A DNA stretch of 17,311 bases from an uncultured Verrucomicrobiota bacterium (lineage in GTDB: Bacteria > Verrucomicrobiota > Verrucomicrobiia > Chthoniobacterales > SZAS-18), in NCBI GenBank assembly GCA_937873255.1, contig CALMVM010000428.1, positions 1 through 17,311 on the forward strand. The letters are read 5' to 3'. Position 1 is the stretch's first letter. Every line of letters starts with the position of its first letter. Of the stretch, positions 1 through 7,689 are shown piece by piece. The translations under genes and the position numbers were made by a program. The notes beneath the pieces were generated by a model. That model was not told the DNA's origin. It did no database searches and worked only from the letters and a program-made list of their open reading frames with translations.

Positions 1-275
1 AACCTGACTGATGCGGAGTACCGCGCGTGTGCGCAGGCGCACCAGGCGATGGGCGTCGTCGGCGGGGCCCATCGCCTGGGCCTCGTCAACGTCGAGGTCA
101 TCGCCGGCACACTTCTTTGCTGCGCTGCACCATCGGCTACGAGGCTCCGCTCTGGGTCCGGTTCCTGGGCTGGTTCAACCGCTCCAACTATTTTCTGCAC
201 CGCCATCTGATTGAGGAAACGGGCGCGTTCGCGTGCGACATCACCTCGAAATACGCCACGCCCAAAGCTGCCTGA
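1..275 (+). pseudogene. Frameshifted gene fragment, family not recognised (left end outside window)
   Basis: The first frame reads as protein-like sequence from base 1 (NLTDAEYRACAQAHQAMG, then a GGAHRLGLVNVEV stretch) to about base 110. From there a different frame continues convincingly (RCTIGYEAPLWVRFLGWF, then NRSNYFLHRHLIEETGAF) to a TGA at 273-275. The simplest reading is one gene with a frameshift near 108-120 and its 5' part outside the window. The C-terminal part looks like an amphipathic helix rich in aromatic and basic residues, but I do not recognise the family. Its neighbours downstream are also broken genes, which supports decay rather than a sequencing slip. Confidence 0.4.
233..251 (+). 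repeat. Left copy of 19-bp imperfect direct repeat
   Basis: GTGCGACATCACCTCGAAA here matches GTGCGATATCACCTCGAAA at 1919-1937 at 18 of 19 positions, in the same orientation. This copy lies in the 3' end of the frameshifted fragment. The two copies bracket about 1.7 kb of decayed genes. The origin is unknown: recombination scar, attachment-like site or chance. Confidence 0.5.
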
Positions 276-349
276 CGCGCGCGGATAGCTGCCCTTCAAC
301 CACTACTCCACCAATGATCAAGTTCACCATCCTGTTAAATCGCAAGAAA

Positions 350-767
350 TGAGAGCCGAAGACGGTCGCACGGTACTCGGCCGCGTACTCCAACGCCCAT
401 CGCCGCGACGCCGCGCCCCGCGCCGGGTTGGCGCTGAACATGGAGCTGAGCCCCGGCACGGCGACCTGGATTGGGCAGCTTCTATGATTTCTTGGAAAAG
501 AGAGAAGGGCGCTGGGGCATCGCCCTGCGACAGGGCGTGTACGACAAGGATCGCATCGACCCGGTGGCGCCGGACGCCGTCCTCCATCTGGATGCCGGGC
601 GGCTGCGGACGTTCCCCGCCGGCTACCGGCACCTCGCCTATCTGCAGACGCGGATCGGCTACGAGGTCAAAATGGACATGCCGCAGTCGGAAGGCAAAGA
701 GATCGAGGAACTCTACCGCCGTGGCGCTGCCTGGCTGCGAGGGGAGGAGAGCGGTCCCCCTCGGTGA
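350..767 (+). pseudogene. NTF2/SnoaL-like protein, broken remnant
   Basis: From 471 the frame encodes about 98 residues resembling the C-terminal half of bacterial NTF2-like (SnoaL-type) proteins: FYDFLEKREGRWGI, then YDKDRIDPV, GYRHLAYLQTRIGY and a C-terminal YRRGAAWLRG. The cone-shaped NTF2 fold serves as enzyme or ligand pocket, and this subfamily has no assigned reaction I know of. A matching upstream part (YSAAYSNAHRRD to SPGTATWIG) lies one frame away and joins at about 474, so a frameshift is implied. That frame is preceded directly by a TGA at 350-352 and lacks a start and the family's N-terminal helices. Family assignment is from remembered motifs. The broken state is visible in the sequence. 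Confidence 0.55.
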
Positions 768-1010
768 AGATGCCGTCAACAGCGTGGCCTGGAGCGTTGC
801 TCGTAAAAGCCGGTCTTCGTCCATTCGTCACGCTGGACTTCCTCTCCATGGACCGCAAATGTATCGTGAACACCCCCTGGCGAATGTCAGGTACCGTTTT
901 CAGAATACTCCTAGTTTCAGCCGAATCTACGCGCAAAACCCCAAAAAAATCCGCCGTACGTTAACCTACTCGCAAGTATATTGATTCACCCGGATCAAAC
1001 AGAAATTTAC
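768..1010. other. Gap between pseudogenes, AT-richer, no gene seen
   Basis: This stretch is lower in GC than its surroundings, with several A/T runs around 930-1020. No frame gives a convincing protein. It probably holds degraded or noncoding sequence between two broken genes. Confidence 0.4.
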
Positions 1011-1737
1011 ATGGCATCCGTTTTCGCAATATTTTCTTATCGTCCTTGCTCTGCGCGTGGGACACGATGGGGTTCGCGCGATGAATCATCTCCCGTAGCC
1101 GATGTGGAGTCCCCCGGTGTCGAGACGCTCGGCCTCGGCCAATGCGTCTTGGCTGCCCTGTGGCAAACGCGGTCCGCGATCCTGGCCGAGTTGGTCAGTC
1201 GCCTGGAGGACGCGGGCGGGAAAATCAGCGCTAACGTGCTCTCCCTCGCCCTGGTCGATCTGCAAACCAGGATCGATGCGGACGCGTCGCCGCCCTTCGC
1301 CCTAGTCGAAACCGGCACGCGGTAGACGCTGCGGGCCAAACAAGACGCTTTGGAGGTTCTCGCGAGCGACCGGAAGCTCCACCTCGCCCGACCGCTCTCC
1401 GAGGAAGAATTGACCATCCCGTCGATCATCATTTTCAATGGCTTGGAGGGACTCTCGCGCAAGTCCATCCACCGCTGCACCGGCGAGGACCCGGCGGCGG
1501 CGCTCGCCCGCCTCCAAGACGAGGGGCTCAATTTACATGGTCCCCGGTGAGGCATTCGATCACTGGCGACCTTCGCCCACGATTCTCCGAAAACTCGGAT
1601 TGAAGCGGTTTTCCGATCTGCCGGGCTACCGGGATTTCCGGGCATTCCTGCAAGGGGAAGGGAGTTACGCGGACGCCGAAAAGGCTGCCGTCCGGGAGTT
1701 GCGCCGTGCCAAACCGAAGAGCGGAAGCGGCGCGTGA
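1011..1737 (+). pseudogene. ScpB-like (SMC-associated kleisin partner) pseudogene
   Basis: Read through its lesions, this encodes about 240 residues with the plan of ScpB: a first winged helix ending in PPFALVETGTRW and TLRAKQ, a second starting LARPLSEEELTIPSIIIFN with AALARLQDEGL, then PTILRKLGLKRFSDLPGY, matching the ScpB 'FGL-SL-DLP' segment. ScpB binds ScpA in the SMC condensin complex that organises the chromosome. Two lesions are visible: TAG at 1323-1325 where the frame expects TGG (Trp), and one extra A at 1530-1531 (CTCAATTTAC against expected CTCATTTAC), which shifts the frame inside EGL-IYMVPGEAF. The end is rich in basic residues. The start at 1011 is a guess. A functional scpB presumably exists elsewhere, since this one cannot make the full protein. 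The family call is moderate; the pseudogene call is stronger. Confidence 0.5.
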
Positions 1738-2086
1738 GGGAAAGAAACCTCCCCGGACGGGGCACCGGATTTTGGCGGTCCGATCGGAAACAATTCGCGG
1801 TCGCGCCAAAAAAATTGCAGTCAACGCGGGTCAGTCTGGCAGCGAAAGCACGTCGTGGCAGCCGGCCATCCGCGCCGCCGCAACAGAGTAAACCTGCACT
1901 TGATCAACCCATTACAGGGTGCGATATCACCTCGAAAAAAGGCTATGGTCAGAACCCCAAATTGTGCTGGGCGCGTCGGTGGAAAAGGTTAAGCTGCCGT
2001 GGGATATTAGACAACGATGGATCGTCCGGCACCCCGCCTGGGCTCCACGTTGTACAAGCTCAGTGGAATTTAGCGGCGCAGGTCAC
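1738..2086. other. Gap upstream of first WbaZ-like gene
   Basis: No convincing gene lies in these 349 bases. An open frame from 1919 runs into the downstream glycosyltransferase, but its extra 56 residues have no counterpart in the paralogous protein at 8398. The stretch contains the right copy of the 19-bp repeat. A very weak promoter-like pair, TTGATC at 1900-1905 and GATATC 17 bases later, is noted without confidence. Confidence 0.4.
1919..1937 (+). repeat. Right copy of 19-bp imperfect direct repeat
   Basis: GTGCGATATCACCTCGAAA differs from the copy at 233-251 by one base. This copy lies 150 bases before the glycosyltransferase start, outside recognisable coding sequence. Confidence 0.5.
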
Positions 2087-3262
2087 ATGCATCCGGTCAC
2101 ACCAATCGTACATCCGCTGCCTGACAAGGTGGCGATCATCCACGATTGGCTGCCCGTTTACGCCGGGGCCGAACGCGTGTTGGAACAAATCATCAAGATT
2201 TTTCCGCACGCGGAACTTTTCAGCATGGTCGATCTGCTGCCGCCCGACCAGCGAGGCTTCCTGCTCGACAAAAAGGTGAACACGTCGTTTGTCCAGAAGC
2301 TGCCGCGCTGGGCGCGCAATCGTTACCGGGCGTTCCTGCCGCTGATGCCGTACGCGGTCGAGCAGTTCGACTTCTCCGGGTTTCCGTTGGTGATTTCGAG
2401 CAGCTACGCCGTGGCCAAGGGGATCATCACGGGGCCGGACCAACTGCACGTTTGCTATTGCCATTCGCCCGTGCGCTACGCCTGGGACTTGCAGCATCAG
2501 TACCTGCGTGAGGCCAAGCTGGGGGCCACCAGTATCAAAGGGATCATCTCGCGCCTGATTCTCCATTACCTGCGGCTGTGGGACGGAGTAGGCCACCACC
2601 GGGTGGATCGGTTCGTGACCAACTCGCAGTTCGTGCGCAAGCGCCTGCGGAAGTTCTATCGCCGGGATGCATCCGTGGTCTACCCGCCCGTGGACACGGA
2701 ATATTTTACCCCGGGGGGGCGCAAGCAGGAATATTACCTGACGGTCTCGCGCATGGTGCCGTACAAGATGGTCGGCGCGGTGGTGGACGCGTTCGCGCTG
2801 ATGCCCGACAAGGAGTTGCACGTCATCGGGGCCGGCCCGGAATTCAAGAACATCAGCAGCCGCGCCACCCCCAACGTGAAAATGATGGGATACCAGCCCA
2901 ACGATGTGCTGCGGCAAGAAATGCAGGGTGCCCGAGCATTCATCTTTGCCGCGGAGGAGGATTTCGGTATCGTGCCCGTCGAGGCCCAGGCCTGCGGGAC
3001 GCCGGTGATCGCCTTCGGGCGCGGCGGGGCGAAGGAAACCGTGATCCCGGGACGGACCGGCATCTTTTTTTACGAACAGAGTGCCTCGGGAATCCGCGCG
3101 GCCGTCGAGGCATTCGAAGGTTCGCTCCATCGCTTCGACAGCCAGGCGGTCCGCGAGCATGCCGAGCAGTTTTCCTGCTTGCGGTTCCGTGAGCAGATGG
3201 AATGGGAGGTGCGCCGGTACTGGAACGAGTTCGCGCACAATTACCCGACCGTGGTGCGTTGA
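2087..3262 (+). CDS. GT4 glycosyltransferase, WbaZ-like (copy A)
   Basis: A 391-residue GT-B fold glycosyltransferase of family GT4, close to the WbaZ-type mannosyltransferases of O-antigen synthesis. It would add a sugar from a nucleotide donor to a lipid-linked oligosaccharide at the cytoplasmic face of the inner membrane. The N-terminal domain starts with VAIIHDWLPVYAGAERVLEQ and carries the typical YCHSPVRYAWDL segment. The C-terminal donor domain has the GT4 EX7E signature (E291 and E299 in EEDFGIVPVEAQACGTPVI) and a GRTGIFF motif. ATG 2087 was chosen because it puts the first beta strand about 14 residues in; no strong ribosome binding site is seen. It is paralogous to the protein at 8398 over its whole length. 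Its 3' end faces the GT4 gene on the other strand with only 28 bases between. Sugar and linkage cannot be read from the sequence. Confidence 0.9.
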   Translation: MHPVTPIVHPLPDKVAIIHDWLPVYAGAERVLEQIIKIFPHAELFSMVDLLPPDQRGFLLDKKVNTSFVQKLPRWARNRYRAFLPLMPYAVEQFDFSGFPLVISSSYAVAKGIITGPDQLHVCYCHSPVRYAWDLQHQYLREAKLGATSIKGIISRLILHYLRLWDGVGHHRVDRFVTNSQFVRKRLRKFYRRDASVVYPPVDTEYFTPGGRKQEYYLTVSRMVPYKMVGAVVDAFALMPDKELHVIGAGPEFKNISSRATPNVKMMGYQPNDVLRQEMQGARAFIFAAEEDFGIVPVEAQACGTPVIAFGRGGAKETVIPGRTGIFFYEQSASGIRAAVEAFEGSLHRFDSQAVREHAEQFSCLRFREQMEWEVRRYWNEFAHNYPTVVR

Positions 3263-3290
3263 GCATTGGTCCGCCGGCGCGGCCCGGGGA

Positions 3291-4457
3291 TCAGCGCAGG
3301 ACCTCGGCGTACACCGCTTCGACATCCCTGGCGGTGCGCTCGATGGTGAAGCGTTCCGCAACGCGTTGTCGGCCGAGGCGAGCCATGGCGGCGGTCCGCT
3401 CGGGCTGGCTCAACAGTTGGCAGATCGCGTCGGCCATCCGATCCACGTTGCCCGGCGGGACGAGCAAACCCGTCTGGCCGTCAACGATGATCTCGGGCAC
3501 ACCGCCCGCCTCCGTGGCAACGACCGGCTTGCCGGCGGCCATGGCCTCGACGACGATCTGGCCGAACGGCTCGGGCGTGGTCGAAGCCAGCACGAGCACA
3601 TCGAGGGCATGCAGGCGGGCGGCCACATCGTTGACGAATCCGGTGAACTCGACCACGGCGGCCAGCCCGAGCGATGCCGTCAGGCGACGAATCTCCCCCT
3701 CGTAGGCGAGATCGTTGAAAAACGCGCTGCCGATCACCTGGAAGCGTGTGGTCGGGAATTGCCGGAGCACCTGGGCGGCGGCCCGCAAAAAGATGTCCTG
3801 ACCCTTCGTTGAACTGATCCGGCCGACGATCCCGACCGTGGCACACGACGAATCCCCGGGCCGCGTCGGCGGCGAATGGTCGAACTCCTCCAACGAGATG
3901 CCCGGATAAATGACCCAGGACGGTCTGGCTCCGGAAGCTCCGACCGAGCGCAGGGTGTGCCAGGAATTCGCGATCAGATATTGCGGCACGGTGCGCGTCA
4001 GAAAACGAAAAACCCTTGCCAGCCGGGGCGGCATGTAGCCCTCGGCCAGCCCCATGTGCAGGTGCCAGATGCAAGGCCGGCCCGCCAGCCGGCTCGCCAG
4101 CCCCCCGATGATATTGGCCTTCAGAGAGTGGGTGTGGACGAGATCGATGCCGTGCTCACGGATGAAGCGCGACACCAGCCGGATGTGGCGGATCGTGGCG
4201 CTCAGCTCCGCGAAGCGAAAGAGCGCGCGACCGGCCTCGTGACGGGAGGTGGACACGACCTTGTCGGAAAGCGCGAGCACGTCCACCGCGATTCCCGCCT
4301 CCGTGAGGAGGGAAACAAGGGGGCCATCGGAAAACAACAGCACCCGGCAGTCGAAGCGCTCGCGGTCGATGTGCTGCAGCAGCCGCAGCAGCGCCAGTTC
4401 GGCCCCGCCGGGGACGGCGGTATGGTCCAGCAGTAAGATTTTCGGCCGGTCCTTCAT
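3291..4457 (-). CDS. GT4 glycosyltransferase, coupled to the PIG-L deacetylase
   Basis: A 388-residue GT4 glycosyltransferase. It opens with KILLLDHTAVPGGAELALLR, the GT4 glycine-rich loop for acceptor/donor binding, followed by DLVHTHSLKANIIGGLASRL and IWHLHMG. The C-terminal Rossmann domain begins at VGIVGRISSTKGQDIFL and has the EX7E pair E296/E304 in PEPFGQIVVEAMAAGKPVV, then GGVPEIIVDGQTGLLVPPG. The start ATG at 4457 overlaps the deacetylase stop as ATGA (4454-4457), a sign of translational coupling. A longer open frame upstream is only the deacetylase region read in another frame. It likely acts in the cytoplasm on the EPS repeat unit or on a small glycoside. The pairing of GT4 with a PIG-L deacetylase recalls BshA/BshB and MshA/MshB, but no thiol pathway genes are present. 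Confidence 0.9.
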   Translation of the reverse strand: MKDRPKILLLDHTAVPGGAELALLRLLQHIDRERFDCRVLLFSDGPLVSLLTEAGIAVDVLALSDKVVSTSRHEAGRALFRFAELSATIRHIRLVSRFIREHGIDLVHTHSLKANIIGGLASRLAGRPCIWHLHMGLAEGYMPPRLARVFRFLTRTVPQYLIANSWHTLRSVGASGARPSWVIYPGISLEEFDHSPPTRPGDSSCATVGIVGRISSTKGQDIFLRAAAQVLRQFPTTRFQVIGSAFFNDLAYEGEIRRLTASLGLAAVVEFTGFVNDVAARLHALDVLVLASTTPEPFGQIVVEAMAAGKPVVATEAGGVPEIIVDGQTGLLVPPGNVDRMADAICQLLSQPERTAAMARLGRQRVAERFTIERTARDVEAVYAEVLR

Positions 4458-5284
4458 GGCGGCGAGGTGCGGAAGAAAAGCTCGTGGGAGCCGAGGAACT
4501 GCGGGAGAAACCCCTCGGGCAGGGTCGCGAGCTGCGAACGATAAGCCGCGATGGCCCGTCGCTTGCGCGCGCGCACGGGCTCGACGCACAGGCAGGTCGC
4601 CCCGGCGAGCTGCCCGGGCGTCAGGCTCAGGAAAAGCGGCGCGGACCACATCATCCAGATGGGATACTGGATCAAATCGACGCATACCCCGGCGTCCCGG
4701 ATGGCCGCGCAGGTGATCTTCCACGCTGCTTCGTGGTCCGGGTGGCGGTCACGGCGGTGCGGGGTGAACACCTCGCCCGGGCAGTAGGTTTTCAGGAGTT
4801 CGCAGAGGCGGGAGGTGGCCGCGCCGCGTTGGGCCGCGTCGCCCAACCGTCCGTCGGCCAGACCGAAGAAATGAACGTCGCTCTCCCGGATGCCGAGGAT
4901 CACCGCAGATGCACGGGCCTCCTGTTCGCGCCGCTTCACGAACTCCTCCGGACTCGGTGCAGGCTCCGGCCGCCACGCGGACGACCCGTCGGTCAGGAAA
5001 ACGACCCGCACCGGCACGCCGGCGGCGCGCTTGAGCGCGATCAGCCCGCCGCAACCGAGGGCTTCGTCATCCGGATGGGGGGCGATGACGAGAACCGGCT
5101 TTTTGGTGACTTCCAACCGCGAACCGGTGAACAAGCGCAGCCCGCGACGCAGGCAGCGCACCTGAAATGTCCGGCCCAGCCGCAGGAAGTGTTGAACCAT
5201 CTTCACGCCGCCGGCCCGGCCCTCGCCGCTCCGCATGCCGGATCGGGCGGCCCGGTCTGGCCGTGTGCGAAAGATGATTGTCAT
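4454..5284 (-). CDS. PIG-L/LmbE family deacetylase
   Basis: Up to 276 residues. The metal site motif PHPDDEALGCGG (H70, D72, D73 in this numbering) follows the first beta strand VLVIAP, and a second motif HRDRHPDHEAAWK gives the third zinc ligand. Family members remove N-acetyl groups from GlcNAc-type sugars in small glycosides, lipids or antibiotic intermediates, using zinc. The start is uncertain: 5284 is the first ATG and follows an AT-rich leader, but the first 28 residues are Arg/Gly-rich and unconserved-looking, so ATG 5236 or especially 5200 (MVQHFLRLGRTFQVR) may be the true start. None has a clear ribosome binding site. The stop overlaps the next gene's start by four bases. It probably deacetylates a sugar added by the coupled GT4, making an amino sugar in the EPS; this role is inferred. 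Confidence 0.88.
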   Translation of the reverse strand: MTIIFRTRPDRAARSGMRSGEGRAGGVKMVQHFLRLGRTFQVRCLRRGLRLFTGSRLEVTKKPVLVIAPHPDDEALGCGGLIALKRAAGVPVRVVFLTDGSSAWRPEPAPSPEEFVKRREQEARASAVILGIRESDVHFFGLADGRLGDAAQRGAATSRLCELLKTYCPGEVFTPHRRDRHPDHEAAWKITCAAIRDAGVCVDLIQYPIWMMWSAPLFLSLTPGQLAGATCLCVEPVRARKRRAIAAYRSQLATLPEGFLPQFLGSHELFFRTSPP

Positions 5285-5489
5285 TTGGTATAGATACTGC
5301 TAGTTCACAGGCACCTCCCCATGTGCAAATTTTTCCTGAAGACGGCCGCCCTTTGCTATTTGGTCTTTATCGGTGATCGCTGCTTCAAGACGTTTCCTAA
5401 TTGACCGGGCGCGGATCTGTCAGCCGAAATCCGGTTGACGACTCGAAAAAGCTTGGCGGTGGCGGCACCCGAGAGGAGAACCGTGGGAA
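5285..5489. promoter_or_regulatory. Divergent intergenic region (deacetylase operon / wzy-like gene)
   Basis: This 205-base gap lies between divergent genes, so it should contain promoters for both directions. It is AT-richer than the flanks near 5280-5400. I could not pick a convincing -35/-10 pair on either strand. A ribosome binding site AGGAG at 5474-5478 serves the rightward gene. Confidence 0.4.
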
Positions 5490-6983
5490 ATGGGTTCTCA
5501 CGACTCTCCGCCCCCGCCGTGGCAGAAGCAATGGATTCATGGAGAAACCTCTCCGTATCCGGTCCTCGCCGCATCGCGCTGGATGCTGCTGGCGATCCTG
5601 GCCGCCGCCCCCTGGGCATACGGGTGCATTCGCTGGTGGGTTATCCCCTGGTTCACGGGCGCGTTGTTGGTGACTTCGGGGCTGTGGCTGGTGGGCCTGG
5701 TGCTGCGCATGCGCAGGACGACCGCTCACTGGGGATTTTGTTGCGCGACATTTTATCTACTGGCGCACGGGTGGCTGCTCGTCGCCAACGCCGGCTATCG
5801 CTATGATCGCGCGCAGCTTCAGTTCGTGGAGGTCAAACCCCTGCTGGCCGCGTGGCTGCCGGGTGCCATTGATACGGCGATGGCGTTGCCGATGATGTTG
5901 AGGATCACCGGCCTGCTCGGGGTGGCGTGGATGGCGGCCGACGCGGCCCGGCACGCCCAATGGCGGCGGAACCTGTTCTGGACCGGCGTCGTCGGCAGCA
6001 CGCTGTTGATCGTCTATGGATTCTGCCAACGGGTTTCCCCGGTTCCGCTGCTGTTCTGGGAGCAGAAGGACCTGGAGCACAACCTGTTCGCAACCTATTA
6101 TTATCACGGAAACGCCAGTGCATTCATGAATCTCCTGCTGCCTTTCGCCTTCGGAGCGGCCGTGTACGGATTTCACCAGAAACAAAGGCCGATCCTGCGC
6201 GCCTTCGGGGTGGCCGCCTTGTTCCTGAACGTCGCCGCTGCGGTAGCGATTGCCTCCAAGGCCGGTCAGATCGTGACCGCGCTGCTTCTGGTGGCGTTGG
6301 TCCTCGCCTACCGGCGCGAACTGCTCCCATCGGCGGAAAACAAAAGGACGGCGCGCCGGCCGACCTTCTGGCTGACGACCACGCTGGTAGTGCTTTTGTG
6401 CGTGGGCGGGCTCGCGTTCACCTCCGATACCGCCCAACGGCGCTGGCAAGAAGTGCCGCGTTTGTTGGAGCCGGATCACAATGCGCGCCTCCTGGCCTAC
6501 CGCGCCTGTCTGCGCATGCTGCCCGACGCCGGGCTATGGGGCATCGGCGCCGACAACTTCCGCGTCGCGTTTCCGCATTACACCTATGGCTTGCCCGAAG
6601 AGATCATGGGCCTCTGGGAATACGCGCACGAGGATTATCTCCAGACGGTCATCGAATGGGGATGGATCGGCGCGGCCGGATGGGGCTTCCTGTTTTTCGG
6701 CGCGTGCTGGCGGGGCTGGCGTGGACTGCGAGCGAGAGCTGCCACGGCACCGCTCTCGCTGGAGGAGGTGATCCTGCCTCGCTCGGCCCTGCTCGCCCTT
6801 GGCGGGGTCGCCCTCCATGCCACCGTCGATTACCCGCTGCAAATCGGTTCAATCGAACTCTACATCATGGTATTCGCGGGATTGCTCTGGCATCAGCCCG
6901 ACCGGGCGCGTCAAAGAACGGACGAAACCGCATCCCCAAGCCAGCGGTCGGTATCCAACCCGATCCTGCAAAAGCTGCGGTAG
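5490..6983 (+). CDS. O-antigen ligase/polymerase family (Wzy_C) membrane protein
   Basis: A 497-residue inner-membrane protein with about ten or more hydrophobic segments, the first at WMLLAILAAAPWAYGCIRWW. The family includes O-antigen ligases (WaaL) and Wzy polymerases, which join undecaprenyl-linked sugars at the periplasmic face. Supporting segments are HNLFATYYYHGNASAFMN from residue 197, the loop EPDHNARLLAYRACLRMLPD with WGIGADNFR, the family motif HEDYLQTVIEWGWIG at 380, and HATVDYPLQI at 443. The large periplasmic loop between the later helices fits the Wzy_C domain. The start has AGGAG 11 bases upstream. In a locus with Wza- and Wzc-like genes, polymerase is more likely than ligase. 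The stop is TAG and lies 11 bases from the convergent small gene. Confidence 0.85.
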   Translation: MGSHDSPPPPWQKQWIHGETSPYPVLAASRWMLLAILAAAPWAYGCIRWWVIPWFTGALLVTSGLWLVGLVLRMRRTTAHWGFCCATFYLLAHGWLLVANAGYRYDRAQLQFVEVKPLLAAWLPGAIDTAMALPMMLRITGLLGVAWMAADAARHAQWRRNLFWTGVVGSTLLIVYGFCQRVSPVPLLFWEQKDLEHNLFATYYYHGNASAFMNLLLPFAFGAAVYGFHQKQRPILRAFGVAALFLNVAAAVAIASKAGQIVTALLLVALVLAYRRELLPSAENKRTARRPTFWLTTTLVVLLCVGGLAFTSDTAQRRWQEVPRLLEPDHNARLLAYRACLRMLPDAGLWGIGADNFRVAFPHYTYGLPEEIMGLWEYAHEDYLQTVIEWGWIGAAGWGFLFFGACWRGWRGLRARAATAPLSLEEVILPRSALLALGGVALHATVDYPLQIGSIELYIMVFAGLLWHQPDRARQRTDETASPSQRSVSNPILQKLR

Positions 6984-6994
6984 ATGCCGGGCCT

Positions 6995-7303
6995 TTATCG
7001 CGCTGACGGAGCCTGCGCGGACAGATCGCCGGCGGGCAGCGTCAAGTACGCATAATCGTAAGTAAAAGTCGTGGGATCAACGACATAACATCCACGCCAC
7101 ACCGCGATGCTACCGGCACCCTGGGAAATCCCGGCCGACGGCTGCCCCGCGGCCACACCAGCGGGCGGAGGATTGGCGTCGGTTTCGGAGAAACCGATCA
7201 GGTTGGCTTGATTCGCAGGGGCCGTCGGTGGCTTGCCCGCCTGAGCCAAACCGCAGGATCCGAAGACCAACAAGGCCGAGACAACCGATGCGCGCATTTT
7301 CAT
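6995..7303 (-). CDS. Small secreted protein of unknown function
   Basis: About 102 residues starting MKMRASVVSALLVFGSCG, a typical signal peptide with likely cleavage after LAQA. The mature part is small, Pro/Ala/Gly-rich at first (GKPPTAPANQAN, PPPAGVAAGQPSAG), then ends in a compact segment, GSIAVWRGCYVVDPTTFTY with YAYLTLPAGDL. It holds one cysteine after the signal region. The frame is open to 7381, but the extra residues are only Arg/Lys-rich, so ATG 7303 or 7297 is preferred. No family is recognised. It sits tail to tail with the Wzy-like gene, and its 5' side shares the long gap with the GbsR-type regulator, so the two may be divergently controlled. Confidence 0.6.
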   Translation of the reverse strand: MKMRASVVSALLVFGSCGLAQAGKPPTAPANQANLIGFSETDANPPPAGVAAGQPSAGISQGAGSIAVWRGCYVVDPTTFTYDYAYLTLPAGDLSAQAPSAR

Positions 7304-7689
7304 AAACGCTTGGATCTTAGAGCGTCGGCGCGTCCTGGCAAGGAAAATCTTTCGCATGCGCCGCGAGGAGAAAATCGGCACGCCAATGACGAGCCCCTGA
7401 TGCTACGGAGCAAAAGTTCCCTTCGGCAGCGATCCCGCCCTCTTTGAAAAAGCTCCCGGCAAAAATAATTGACGTTTTGGGATGGACAAACGGTTTCGAC
7501 CCTTGTAATTCCCTGCGCTTCATTCGTTACCATCCATTCGTCTCCGGTGCGAACCAAAGGGTTTCATGCAGATCACAAAGGTAGTGACTGCTTCTTGCAC
7601 GAAGGTTGTCACCCCGCAAAGGGGGGACAACCAAGTGCGGCAGCTTTGCGTCAAACACTTCAGAAGGAACTGAACTCACCCGAACCTGT
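7304..7689. promoter_or_regulatory. 386-bp divergent leader region upstream of the GbsR-type gene
   Basis: No gene is supported here. The gap separates the leftward small secreted gene from the rightward regulator and should contain both promoters. A TTGACG hexamer at 7469-7474 could be a -35 box for the regulator, but no good -10 follows at 16-18 bases. A strong hairpin at 7597-7638 is listed separately. Confidence 0.45.
7597..7638 (+). promoter_or_regulatory. Strong inverted repeat / hairpin upstream of the GbsR-type gene
   Basis: The arms GGTTGTCACCCC (7604-7615) and GGGGGGACAACC (7621-7632) pair over 12 bases with one mismatch around a GCAAA loop. After a small internal loop the stem extends with GCAC (7597-7600) and GTGC (7635-7638). 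It ends 51 bases before the regulator start. No U-tract follows, so it is not a standard terminator. It could be a repressor operator, for example for autoregulation, or an RNA leader structure. Confidence 0.5.

Noticed and set aside
1919..2086. Longer N-terminus for the first WbaZ-like protein starting at GTG 1919
   Set aside because: The extra 56 residues have no counterpart in the paralogue at 8398 and begin inside the 19-bp repeat. ATG 2087 fits the family start better.
2060..3361. 433-codon open frame on the minus strand
   Set aside because: It lies fully antisense to the first WbaZ-like gene, and its product is His/Arg/Pro-rich without motifs. Long antisense frames are expected at this GC content.
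5927..7006. 359-codon frame overlapping the Wzy-like gene
   Set aside because: The product is Arg/Pro-rich with no membrane segments, while the other frame gives a coherent polytopic membrane protein with family motifs.
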